A stretch of DNA of 64,000 nucleotides. It comes from Actinophytocola oryzae (GTDB taxonomy: Bacteria; Actinomycetota; Actinomycetes; Mycobacteriales; Pseudonocardiaceae). Each line of letters begins with the position of its first letter. The first letter of the stretch is position 1. The translations under genes were made by a program, and so were the position numbers. Location: assembly GCF_004364325.1 (NCBI RefSeq), contig NZ_SOCP01000020.1, forward strand, positions 62,001-126,000. The letters are read 5' to 3'. Below the pieces are notes generated by a model. That model made no database searches, was not told the origin of the DNA, and saw nothing but the letters and a program-made list of their open reading frames with translations. Positions 1-6,778 of this stretch are shown one piece after another.

Positions 1-1294
1 TGGTCGTCGTCGTGGTGGTCTCGGTCGTCGTGGTGGTCGTGGGTGCCGTCGACTTCGACGACGTGAGTGTCGTCGACGTCTTCGAGGACTGCGGTCCCTG
101 CCCGGCGCTGTCGTCGGAGTCGTCGTTGGACAGCAGGCTCGCGACGAGGATCCCGATCAGCGCCGCCGCGACGATGGCCAGCACGGTCAGCACGATCGAC
201 CGGACCCGGTCGTTCCTGGCCTTGTTGGCGCCAGGCCGAGACGACGGTTGCTGCGTCTGCAGCTGCTCGCGCACCGGCCCGCTGGGCGTCGGCTCGGAGA
301 ACGGGTGCACGTCCAGCCGGGTGCCCTCCGGCGGCGACGGCGGTCCCTGCGGCGCGCCCCACCGCTGCTGCGGCTGCTGCTGTGGCGGCGGACCGGCGGG
401 CCGCGACGGCAGCCGGTTCCCCGCGATGCGGTCGGTCGGCGCGCCCGCTGCGTTGAGCACCCCGGACGGCGTCCTGCCCTCGGCGACCGCCTGCAGGTTG
501 TCCTTGGTGGTCGACAGCGACGGCCGCTCGCCGGGCTCCACCCGCAGCAGCTGCATCAGCAGCGCCGTGAGCGGTCCTGCCTGCCTCGGCGGCGTGATCT
601 TGCCCGCGGCCACCGCGTACAGGAGCGCCAGCGTGTTCTCGCTCAGCCCGAACGGGGAGTGCCCCTCGATGGCCGTGTACAGCGTCGACCCGAGGGAGAA
701 CACGTCCGCGGCGGGCTTGGGGTCCTCACCCTTGGCCACCTCGGGCGCCAGGTAGGCGGGCGTGCCTGCCAGCATGCCGGTCGCGGTGACCGTGACGTCG
801 CCGGTCGCCCTGGAGATGCCGAAGTCGGTGATCTTGACGGTGCCGTCCTCGCCCAGCAGGACGTTGGCCGGCTTGATGTCGCGGTGCACGATCCCCGCGG
901 CGTGCGCGGCGACCAGTGCCGCCGCTACCTGCGCGCCGATCCGTGCCGTCTCCGAGACGGGCAGCGTGCCCTGCTCGGACAGCACCGTCGCGAGGCTCTT
1001 GGACGGCAGGTACTCCATGATCAGCCACGGGTCGCCGTCGTGCTCCGCGACGTCGTACACCGTGATGGCGTTGGGATGCGTCAGACGTGCCGCGATCCGC
1101 CCTTCCCGCATACATCTTCGCCTGGCCTCTTCGGCCTGTGCCGCGGAAAGGCCCGGCTGTAACAGCAGCTGCTTGACGGCCACCGTGCGGTGCAGGCGCT
1201 CGTCGTGCGCCTGCCACACGATGCCCATCGCACCGCTGCCGATCTGCCGGCCCAGCCGGTAGCGCCCAGCGACGAGGGCACCCTCCGCCGTCAT
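1..1294 (-). CDS. Ser/Thr protein kinase, PknB-type, C-terminus cut by window edge
   Basis: This membrane Ser/Thr kinase is cut by the left window edge; 431 codons are visible. The ATG at 1294 opens a frame starting MTAEGALVAGRYRL. The catalytic domain covers about residues 11-275: glycine loop GSGAMG (19-24), Lys41 in VAVK, HRDIKPAN with Asp139, DFG at 157-159 and an APE motif near 184. A Pro/Gln-rich juxtamembrane linker and one membrane span (about 366-388) follow. A Ser/Thr-rich, then nearly pure Thr, extracellular tail runs off the window. It has no PASTA repeats in the visible part. It lies 13 bp behind its paralogue at 1308-2645, with which it is highly similar across the kinase domain, so the two are probably one operon. 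Kinase assignment is secure; the signal sensed is unknown. Confidence 0.93.
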   Translation of the reverse strand, partial: MTAEGALVAGRYRLGRQIGSGAMGIVWQAHDERLHRTVAVKQLLLQPGLSAAQAEEARRRCMREGRIAARLTHPNAITVYDVAEHDGDPWLIMEYLPSKSLATVLSEQGTLPVSETARIGAQVAAALVAAHAAGIVHRDIKPANVLLGEDGTVKITDFGISRATGDVTVTATGMLAGTPAYLAPEVAKGEDPKPAADVFSLGSTLYTAIEGHSPFGLSENTLALLYAVAAGKITPPRQAGPLTALLMQLLRVEPGERPSLSTTKDNLQAVAEGRTPSGVLNAAGAPTDRIAGNRLPSRPAGPPPQQQPQQRWGAPQGPPSPPEGTRLDVHPFSEPTPSGPVREQLQTQQPSSRPGANKARNDRVRSIVLTVLAIVAAALIGILVASLLSNDDSDDSAGQGPQSSKTSTTLTSSKSTAPTTTTTTETTTTTT

Positions 1295-1307
1295 ATCAGG
1301 TTCCCCA

Positions 1308-2645
1308 CTACTGACCCGCGCCCGTTGGCGGGTCGGATGGCTCGGACGGCGGAGTGGTGGTCGTCGTTGTCGTAGTCGTGGTGGTGGTCGTCGTTGTCGT
1401 GGTGGTCGTTGTCGTGGTGGTCGTGGTGGTGGTCGTCTCGTCGGTCGTCTCTTCCCGAGTCGACTCGGTCGTCGTGGTCGGCGCCAGGGTGGTGGTCGTC
1501 GGCACGACCTGTGTCGTCTGCGTCTTCTCCGCGGGCGGCGCGTTGTCCTCCTGCTTGTCGCGGTCGCGGGTGGACAGCAGGAACGCCACCGTCGCGAGCA
1601 CGGCGACCAGTGCGAGGCCCGCGCCGACCACGATCGGCGCCCTCGACTTCTTCGGCGGTGGCGGCGGCCCCTCGCGCCGCGCGGGGCGCACGGCACGCGT
1701 CCGGTCGTCGGCGCCGACCATCTGCGTGGCCTGCTCGTAGTAGCCGCTGTCGTAGTCGTCGTAGTCGTCGACCAGCTCGGTGCGGCGCGACCCGACGCTC
1801 ATGGGCAGCGCCACGTCCGGGATCTCGCCGACGGCGACCGCGTACAGCAGGTCACGCGACCGCGAGGTCGTCGGCCGCTGGTCGGGGTCGGCCGCGAGCA
1901 TCGCGATCAGCACGTTGGTGAGCGAACCGGACATCTGCGGCGGGTTGATCCGCCCGGCGGCCACCGCGTGCAGCAACTGCAGCGTGTTCTCCGTCAGGCC
2001 GAACGGCGGCTCGCCCTCGACCGCCGCGTACAGCGTGGAGCCGAGCGAGAACACGTCCGACGCCGGCGTCGGCTCCTGCCCGACCGCGGCCTCCGGGGCC
2101 AGGTAGGCGGGGGTGCCCGCGATCATGCCCGTCTTGGTGACCGTGACGTCGTCGGTCGCGCGGGAGATGCCGAAGTCGGTGATCTTCACGGTGCCGTCGT
2201 CGCCGAGCAGGATGTTGCCCGGCTTGATGTCCCGGTGGACGATGCCTGCCGCGTGTGCGGCGGCGAGCGCCGCCGCCGACTGTGCGCCGATCCGCGCGAC
2301 CTCACGAGGCGGCAGCGGACCCTGTTCGGCCATGACCATGGCCAGGCTCTTGGACGGCAGGTACTCCATGATCAGGCACGGGGCGCCGTCCTCGTCGACC
2401 ACGTCGAAGACGGAGATCGCGTTGGGGTGTTGCAGGCGGGCCGCGATCCGGCCCTCCCGCATGCATCTGGCGACGGCCTCGGCCTGCTCCTCCGGCGGGA
2501 GGCCGGGCTGGAGCAGCAGTCGCTTGACGGCGACGGTGCGGTTCAGCCGCTCGTCGTGCGCCGTCCAGACCACGCCCATCGCACCGGTGCCGATGCGGTG
2601 GACAAGGCGGTAACGGCCGGCGACCAGGCGACCTCCATCGGTCAT
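1308..2645 (-). CDS. Ser/Thr protein kinase with poly-threonine extracellular tail
   Basis: Membrane Ser/Thr kinase of 445 aa. I chose the ATG at 2645 because an AGAGGGGGA ribosome site lies 8-16 nt upstream; a longer frame to 2747 lacks support. Motifs seen: glycine loop GTGAMG (19-24), Lys41, HRDIKPGN (Asp139, Asn144), DFG at 157-159, APE near 184. One membrane span covers about 337-358 (APIVVGAGLALVAV...). The outside part is short: a TTTT-rich linker, then 28 consecutive threonines (404-431), then a Pro-rich end. There is no PASTA or other ligand-binding domain, so the tail looks like a rigid, possibly O-mannosylated stalk. It is the upstream member of a tandem kinase pair. Confidence 0.95.
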   Translation of the reverse strand: MTDGGRLVAGRYRLVHRIGTGAMGVVWTAHDERLNRTVAVKRLLLQPGLPPEEQAEAVARCMREGRIAARLQHPNAISVFDVVDEDGAPCLIMEYLPSKSLAMVMAEQGPLPPREVARIGAQSAAALAAAHAAGIVHRDIKPGNILLGDDGTVKITDFGISRATDDVTVTKTGMIAGTPAYLAPEAAVGQEPTPASDVFSLGSTLYAAVEGEPPFGLTENTLQLLHAVAAGRINPPQMSGSLTNVLIAMLAADPDQRPTTSRSRDLLYAVAVGEIPDVALPMSVGSRRTELVDDYDDYDSGYYEQATQMVGADDRTRAVRPARREGPPPPPKKSRAPIVVGAGLALVAVLATVAFLLSTRDRDKQEDNAPPAEKTQTTQVVPTTTTLAPTTTTESTREETTDETTTTTTTTTTTTTTTTTTTTTTTTTTTTPPSEPSDPPTGAGQ

Positions 2646-2710
2646 CGCGCCGAGTCCCCCTCTACCTGCAGGTGATCGGTGTACATGCCGACTCCGGGAG
2701 TTATTGGGAA

Positions 2711-2738
2711 CGGCTAGCTGGCCCCAAACGGGCGTCAA
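2711..2738 (-). promoter_or_regulatory. Candidate promoter for the kinase pair
   Basis: On the minus strand, TTGACG (2733-2738) and TAGCCG (2711-2716) are separated by 16 bp, about 65 bp before the kinase ATG at 2645. The -35 is good and the -10 weak. No other strong candidate was seen in the 207 bp between 2646 and 2852. Confidence 0.35.
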
Positions 2739-2852
2739 CCCGCACAAGGCTAGGCGTTCACGCTACGCACACGGACGGGGACCGCTCCGTACACGGGTTG
2801 ACCATGCTTGGTATTGCGAGTGACGTAAGCAGGGGTACCGCAGGTTACCGGG

Positions 2853-3692
2853 TCAGTTGCGTTGGGCCGACAGCAGCTGTACACCGACGATGCGGCGGGG
2901 ACTCTCCGCGACCGTGACCAGTTGTTCGAGGCGGAGCTGGCCGCCGCCGAGCAGTCGCATCCGGACGGTCGCGAGCACTCCGTCGGCCCGCTGGACGACC
3001 TTGACCGAGTCGATCTTCGTGACCGTCGACCACGACGAGAGGAACTCGCCGAGGTTCATGCCGAGGCCGTCGGACTCGAGCAGGTCGAACGCGGCGATCG
3101 GCGCCTCGGGGAGGTTGCCGTAGAACTGGCGGACCAGCTCGAGGTCGTTCGGCGCGTCGACGGACGCCGTGCTGCCACTGGCGGTCGTGCCGGTGTCGGG
3201 CTCGGCGGCCGGTGTCGCCGAGGGGCTCGGCACTGCCGTGTCCTGCTGCTCGGCGACCGACGGTGACCTCGGCACCGCGTGCGACGTCGGCACGCGTGGC
3301 AGCGTCCGGTCCAGCTGGTCGGGCAGCAGCGCCTGCTCGCCGGTGATCTGCACGGCTGGTCTCATCGCGTTGTGGCTCGCGTCCCGGCGCTGGTCGGCGA
3401 TGAGCGAGGAGATCGTCACCGCGCCACACAGCACGACGCCCGCGACGCCGAGACTCGCCAGCTTGGCCATCTGGCCTGCCCTGGCGGGTTCTCGACGGTG
3501 CGACACCGCCGAGACGACAGGAATCGTCTCGGTGACGTCGTCGACGCCCTCGATCTCGATGCCGCTGTCGTCGTCCGGGGTCGCCGGGGAGCTGTCGGTG
3601 CAGTGCGTTGGTGACGCCTGTCTGGACAGCAGCTCCGTGACGGTGACCGAGCCGGCGCGTACGTGGCGGCGCCCGGTCGTCAGACGGTCCAC
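2853..3692 (-). CDS. Single-span membrane protein, NTF2-like C-terminus, unknown function
   Basis: Not a named family I recognise. The protein has a cytoplasmic N-terminus containing TVTELLSRQ, an acidic linker, one membrane span (SLGVAGVVLCGAVTISSLIA) and an extracytoplasmic C-terminal domain of about 100 residues (QFYGNLPEAPIAAFDLL...) that reads like an NTF2/SnoaL-type fold. GTG at 3692 has GGAGG 10 nt upstream; GTG at 3728 with GGGAG is an alternative adding 12 residues. The gene upstream (3831-5021) has the same plan and a similar C-terminus, so the two are likely paralogues. Neighbouring Ser/Thr kinases suggest cell-envelope signalling, but that is inference. Confidence 0.72.
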   Translation of the reverse strand: MDRLTTGRRHVRAGSVTVTELLSRQASPTHCTDSSPATPDDDSGIEIEGVDDVTETIPVVSAVSHRREPARAGQMAKLASLGVAGVVLCGAVTISSLIADQRRDASHNAMRPAVQITGEQALLPDQLDRTLPRVPTSHAVPRSPSVAEQQDTAVPSPSATPAAEPDTGTTASGSTASVDAPNDLELVRQFYGNLPEAPIAAFDLLESDGLGMNLGEFLSSWSTVTKIDSVKVVQRADGVLATVRMRLLGGGQLRLEQLVTVAESPRRIVGVQLLSAQRN

Positions 3693-3726
3693 TGTGTGAT
3701 GGCCTCCGTGCGTAGCGTTAGGGGCC

Positions 3727-3826
3727 ACTCATACTCCCGTTACCGGGCTACGCGGTAGTAATTTCGAGTGGATCACCCGAACGGGTTGATCTCATCGTAG
3801 GGTGTTCACTCGAATGGAGTATGAGT
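3727..3826. repeat. Nested inverted repeats between two paralogous genes
   Basis: The 100 bp between the two minus-strand membrane-protein genes hold an 11-bp perfect inverted repeat (ACTCATACTCC at 3727-3737, GGAGTATGAGT at 3816-3826). Inside it is an 8-bp one (TTCGAGTG at 3763-3770, CACTCGAA at 3807-3814). GGATCACCC also occurs twice in direct orientation (3770-3778, 3828-3836). This could be a terminator cruciform or a regulator site. Confidence 0.5.
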
Positions 3827-3830
3827 TGGA

Positions 3831-5021
3831 TCACCCTGTAACGAGATCATTGATGATCTTCGGATCGCCGCCCCACGTGAAGACCAGCTGGCGCCGTTCG
3901 AACGTCACCGAGCCGTCCTCGCGGACGATCCTGACCGTCGACGTGGTGATCGCCTGGCCCCGGTCGATGAGGATGTCCTGGACCTCGACCTGGCGCACGC
4001 CCTCGTACCGTGCCTCGATGCCCTCCCTGCCCTCGTCGGCCAAGCTGCCGGTGGTCATGGCATGTGCCGCGCCGGGATCCGTGACGACCAGCAGGAAGTA
4101 CTGCTCGGTGCGGTCGCCCATGGCCGCCGGGTCGGTCGGGATGAGCGGAACGGCACCGACGGTCTCGCGAGTCGGCTCCTTGGGAGTGGTCGGCGACGGG
4201 GCCTGGCTCGACGAGTCGTGCGGACGGGGGAAGTCCGTGGTGTCCACGTCGCCGGTCGTGGTGTCGAGGACGGTGTTTATCGGCACGCTCACGTCGCTCG
4301 ACGGCTCGCTCGACGGCGCCGGTGTCGTCTCGGGCTTCGAGGTCCTCGACTTCGCGGTGGGCGTGCCGCTGGCGGCCGTCTGCTGGGTGGGCAGCTTCCC
4401 GAGCGTCAGCGGTCCGCTCGGGTAGGCGGGGAGGGCGTCGATGAGCCCGTTGCCTGCAGGCCTGCTCATCAGCCCGATGGCGGCGACGGTCAGGCCCAGC
4501 ACGACGGCCGCGGACGTCCCGACCGCGAACCACGCGGCCCGACGCCAGCTGCGTGGCGGGGTGACCGAGGCGGGCACGTTGCCGAGGTCGAACTTCCGCA
4601 GTCCCGTCGCGGTCGTCTCGGACAGCGCGTGGACCACCGGCTCCCGGTCGGCCGCCCTGGCCATGCCGTGCGCCAAGACGGTCGTGCGTGCCGGCGGCGA
4701 GTCCGGCCCCGGCACGTCGTCGGGAGTCGGCCATGCCGGCTCTTCGGGCCACGAAGGTTCCTCCTCCGGCCAGGTGCCGCCGACGGCCCCCACCGGGTCG
4801 CCGGGCTCGATCGGCCAGCCGGGCCGCCTGGTCAGCACCTCGCTCGGCGGCCACCCCGGCCCCTGGTCGTTCGGCCAGGCCCCGGGCCCGAACCCGTCCA
4901 GTCTGGCGTGCGCGGGCGTGGTGTCCGTCGGGCGCACGGCGGGTGTCCACGCCGCGCCCTTCGCACCCTGCCGGTGTCGCCCGTTACCGCGTTCATAGTC
5001 GTGCCAGCCCCCGTTTGTCAT
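3831..5021 (-). CDS. Single-span membrane protein, NTF2-like C-terminus, unknown function
   Basis: Protein of 396 aa from ATG 5021, chosen for the GGGGAG site 10 nt upstream; a GTG at 5039 would add six residues. The first 170 residues are hydrophilic and Pro/Trp/Glu-rich. A membrane span follows (AAWFAVGTSAAVVLGLTVAAIGL), then a Pro/Ser/Thr-rich linker, then a C-terminal domain (EQYFLLVVTDPGAAHAMTTG... to LVFTWGGDPKI) resembling NTF2-like domains of actinobacterial secreted proteins. It is probably a paralogue of the gene at 2853-3692. I cannot assign a function. Confidence 0.75.
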   Translation of the reverse strand: MTNGGWHDYERGNGRHRQGAKGAAWTPAVRPTDTTPAHARLDGFGPGAWPNDQGPGWPPSEVLTRRPGWPIEPGDPVGAVGGTWPEEEPSWPEEPAWPTPDDVPGPDSPPARTTVLAHGMARAADREPVVHALSETTATGLRKFDLGNVPASVTPPRSWRRAAWFAVGTSAAVVLGLTVAAIGLMSRPAGNGLIDALPAYPSGPLTLGKLPTQQTAASGTPTAKSRTSKPETTPAPSSEPSSDVSVPINTVLDTTTGDVDTTDFPRPHDSSSQAPSPTTPKEPTRETVGAVPLIPTDPAAMGDRTEQYFLLVVTDPGAAHAMTTGSLADEGREGIEARYEGVRQVEVQDILIDRGQAITTSTVRIVREDGSVTFERRQLVFTWGGDPKIINDLVTG

Positions 5022-5078
5022 GACTGTAAGACTCCCCACCCTCCCCGTTCGTGACGCAGTGCGACGAAGCGGATACGA

Positions 5079-5789
5079 CTACCGGCTAGTGTCGACAACC
5101 TGGAAGCTCTCGGCCAACCGCCCGTCGAGCAGACCGAACCGGGCGGCGGTGGACCCGAGGCCCTGCCGTAACGCCTGCTCGATGCCATCGGACGTGGCTC
5201 CGGCCTGGGAGGCGTGGGAGCGCAGCGCGGCCATCTTCCTGTCGAACACGTCGGTGACGTCCACGGCGTGGTTCCGCTTGTCGGCAGGCCCGTCGGCCAG
5301 CCACAGCTCACGCACGGCCCACGGCTGCCAGCCCTCCTCGAGGAGCAGGGCGCGGTGGGCGTAGGGGTTGCGGGCATCCGGGTACACGGCGGCGAAGGCC
5401 GCCTCGCCCACGGCGCGGTGGTCGGGGTGGGTGGTGGGCACGAAATCCCAGTTGATCTCCGGTGACCAGGTGAGCACCCGGTCGGGGCGCACGCGCCGGA
5501 TCACCCTGGTGATGTCGCGGCGCAGCTCGAGGGACGGCGTGACCATGCCGTCCGGGTAGCCGAGGAACGTGACGTCGTGGACGCCGACCTCGGCCGCCGC
5601 CGCCCGCTGCTCGGACTCGCGGACGGCCGCCATCTCGGGCGAGCCGTCCCCGCTGGCCTCGCCGGACGTGCAGACGCAGTAGGACACCTCGATGCCGGCC
5701 GACGTCCACACCGCGACCGTGCCTGCCGCACCGAAGTCGACGTCGTCGGGGTGGGCGGTGACAACCAGGGCTGACCGAACGGTGCTCAC
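5079..5789 (-). CDS. PIG-L family deacetylase
   Basis: Zinc-dependent N-deacetylase of the LmbE/PIG-L family (236 aa), the family of MshB, Mca and GlcNAc-PI deacetylases. The metal site is visible: AHPDD at residues 12-16 (His13, Asp15/Asp16) and HPDH at 121-124. There is no signal peptide, so it acts in the cytoplasm. The GTG start at 5789 has a -10-like TACGCT (minus strand, 5797-5802) 7 nt upstream, fitting a leaderless mRNA. The substrate cannot be read from sequence; a mycothiol or mycothiol-conjugate role is possible but this is shorter than MshB/Mca (about 300 aa). Confidence 0.9.
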   Translation of the reverse strand: MSTVRSALVVTAHPDDVDFGAAGTVAVWTSAGIEVSYCVCTSGEASGDGSPEMAAVRESEQRAAAAEVGVHDVTFLGYPDGMVTPSLELRRDITRVIRRVRPDRVLTWSPEINWDFVPTTHPDHRAVGEAAFAAVYPDARNPYAHRALLLEEGWQPWAVRELWLADGPADKRNHAVDVTDVFDRKMAALRSHASQAGATSDGIEQALRQGLGSTAARFGLLDGRLAESFQVVDTSR

Positions 5790-5885
5790 TCCCGGCAGCG
5801 TAGGTGGTTGCCCAGGGTGGAGGCGGGTGGGTACGTGTTTCCCTCACGTATCACCTCATGGTGTGACACGTGCACCGCCAGCAAT

Positions 5886-6191
5886 CTATTCGCCCGTGCG
5901 GTAACGCTCCTGGGTCGCCTGGAGGGCCTTCACCGCGCCACCACCGGAACCGGCGGCGAGCAGGATCGCCAGCACGTCGGCGAACATGGGGCCGCTGGTG
6001 AGCAGCAGCGCGAGCAACGCGCCCGCGGTCGTGACGCCGGCGATGGGCCACCGGCTGCGCACGTACTGCGCCACGGGCGCGCCGCCCGCCCGCTTGGTCG
6101 CGGCCGAGTTGAGCATCGCGAGGTACCCGGCGTGCCCGAGCGCGGCCAGGAGACCGGCGATGGCGATGAGGACGGCGATCAGGTTGAACAT
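5886..6191 (-). CDS. Small integral membrane protein
   Basis: Protein of 101 aa with two to three predicted membrane helices (residues about 3-27, 50-67 and 70-83) and a basic segment between (TKRAGGAPVAQYVRSRW). No family recognised. A weak GGAG lies just before the ATG. An imperfect hairpin at about 5844-5872 follows the stop and may be its terminator. Confidence 0.65.
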   Translation of the reverse strand: MFNLIAVLIAIAGLLAALGHAGYLAMLNSAATKRAGGAPVAQYVRSRWPIAGVTTAGALLALLLTSGPMFADVLAILLAAGSGGGAVKALQATQERYRTGE

Positions 6192-6253
6192 GACTCCAGT
6201 GTGCCCGCGATGCGGCCGCGCCGGATCGGTGAGAACCCTGAGAATCCGAACGG

Positions 6254-6529
6254 TTATCTACCGAGCCTGCCCCGGCCCAGCTCCAGCAGCGCCATCGCGA
6301 TCCTCGTGCCCTCGGGGCCGAGCTCGCCGTAGCGGGCGAGCACGTCCATCTCCCGGTTGACCACGATCCGGGGGCCGCCCGCGGCCATCCGTGCCGCGCC
6401 GATCGTCTGCGACACCTCGGCGCGGCGTTTGACCAGCCGCACGATCTCGGCGTCGAGCCAGTCGATCTCCTTGCGCAGCTCGCCGATCTCCTCGGCCGCG
6501 GTCTTCTCCTCGTTGGCGGTGGGGGGCAT
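6254..6529 (-). CDS. aroQ: Chorismate mutase, AroQ-delta type
   Basis: Intracellular chorismate mutase (91 aa), converting chorismate to prephenate for Phe/Tyr synthesis. Closely resembles M. tuberculosis Rv0948c: ELRKEIDWLDAEIV, LVKRRAEVSQTIGAARMA and a C-terminal ALLELGRGRLG. That last motif is where MtCM docks on DAHP synthase, so a complex with AroG is expected. I chose ATG 6529 over 6547 because GAGGAG sits 6 nt upstream. The gene is divergent from pcrA, the same order as Rv0948c-Rv0949. It is preceded by a candidate attenuator (6577-6725), which would make its expression respond to charged tRNA-Phe/Tyr. Confidence 0.93.
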   Translation of the reverse strand: MPPTANEEKTAAEEIGELRKEIDWLDAEIVRLVKRRAEVSQTIGAARMAAGGPRIVVNREMDVLARYGELGPEGTRIAMALLELGRGRLGR

Positions 6530-6576
6530 GTCGTCTCCTCGGTTCACAGCTCTGGAGTATGTCCCGGCCCCGTGCG

Positions 6577-6662
6577 AAAAGCCCCGGGGTCCGAGGACTC
6601 CGGGGCTTCGTAGGTTGGTGGCGCGCTAGCCAACTACGGGAGCCGGAGTCCGGATCCCGTAG
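6577..6662 (-). promoter_or_regulatory. Candidate transcription attenuator upstream of chorismate mutase
   Basis: All positions are on the minus strand. A hairpin 6655-6662/6634-6641 (8 bp, perfect) lies at the end of the leader ORF. A second (CGTAG-TTGG at 6638-6630 with CCAACCTACG at 6618-6609) overlaps it. The intrinsic terminator is a 14-bp stem at 6608-6595/6592-6579 followed by TTTT (6580-6577). The leader segment GGACTCCGG (6651-6643) is exactly complementary to the terminator's 5' arm CCGGAGTCC (6603-6595), giving a mutually exclusive antiterminator. Together with the aromatic leader peptide this is the classic Trp/Phe-type attenuation layout. Chorismate mutase starts about 50 nt after the terminator. 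Confidence 0.75.
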
Positions 6663-6688
6663 AAAAACTCGAAGTGGCGGTCGCGCAC
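6626..6688 (-). CDS. Phe/Tyr-rich leader peptide (20 codons)
   Basis: Twenty-codon ORF, GTG 6688 to TAG 6626, containing the run HFEFFYG: four aromatic residues in five positions, then IRTPAPVVG. It is far too short for an enzyme and sits between a promoter and an intrinsic terminator, upstream of chorismate mutase. It therefore reads as a regulatory leader peptide whose translation senses Phe/Tyr-tRNA charging. No Shine-Dalgarno is present; the -10 hexamer ends 7 nt before the GTG, so it should be translated from a leaderless mRNA. Confidence 0.72.
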   Translation of the reverse strand: MRDRHFEFFYGIRTPAPVVG

Positions 6689-6695
6689 GGCGTCG

Positions 6696-6725
6696 ATTCT
6701 GGCACTCGCCGCCGAAGCGTGTCCA
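6696..6725 (-). promoter_or_regulatory. Promoter for the chorismate mutase leader transcript
   Basis: Minus strand: TGGACA (6725-6720), an 18-bp spacer, CAGAAT (6701-6696), then 7 nt to the leader-peptide GTG. Both hexamers match the primary sigma consensus at most positions, and spacing predicts transcription starting on the GTG. Confidence 0.6.
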
Positions 6726-6763
6726 CTCGGCTTGTCGGCGTCGGCTCTGTCGGTGCGTGCCGG

Positions 6764-6769
6764 TAACGT
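6764..6769 (+). promoter_or_regulatory. Candidate -10 of pcrA
   Basis: TAACGT lies 9 nt before the pcrA ATG, so the mRNA would be leaderless or nearly so. No convincing ribosome site precedes the ATG. No clear -35 at ideal spacing. Confidence 0.4.
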
Positions 6770-6778
6770 GAACCTACA

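Noticed and set aside
1308..1450. Plus-strand poly-valine frames
   Set aside because: They are the complement of threonine codons in the kinase tail.
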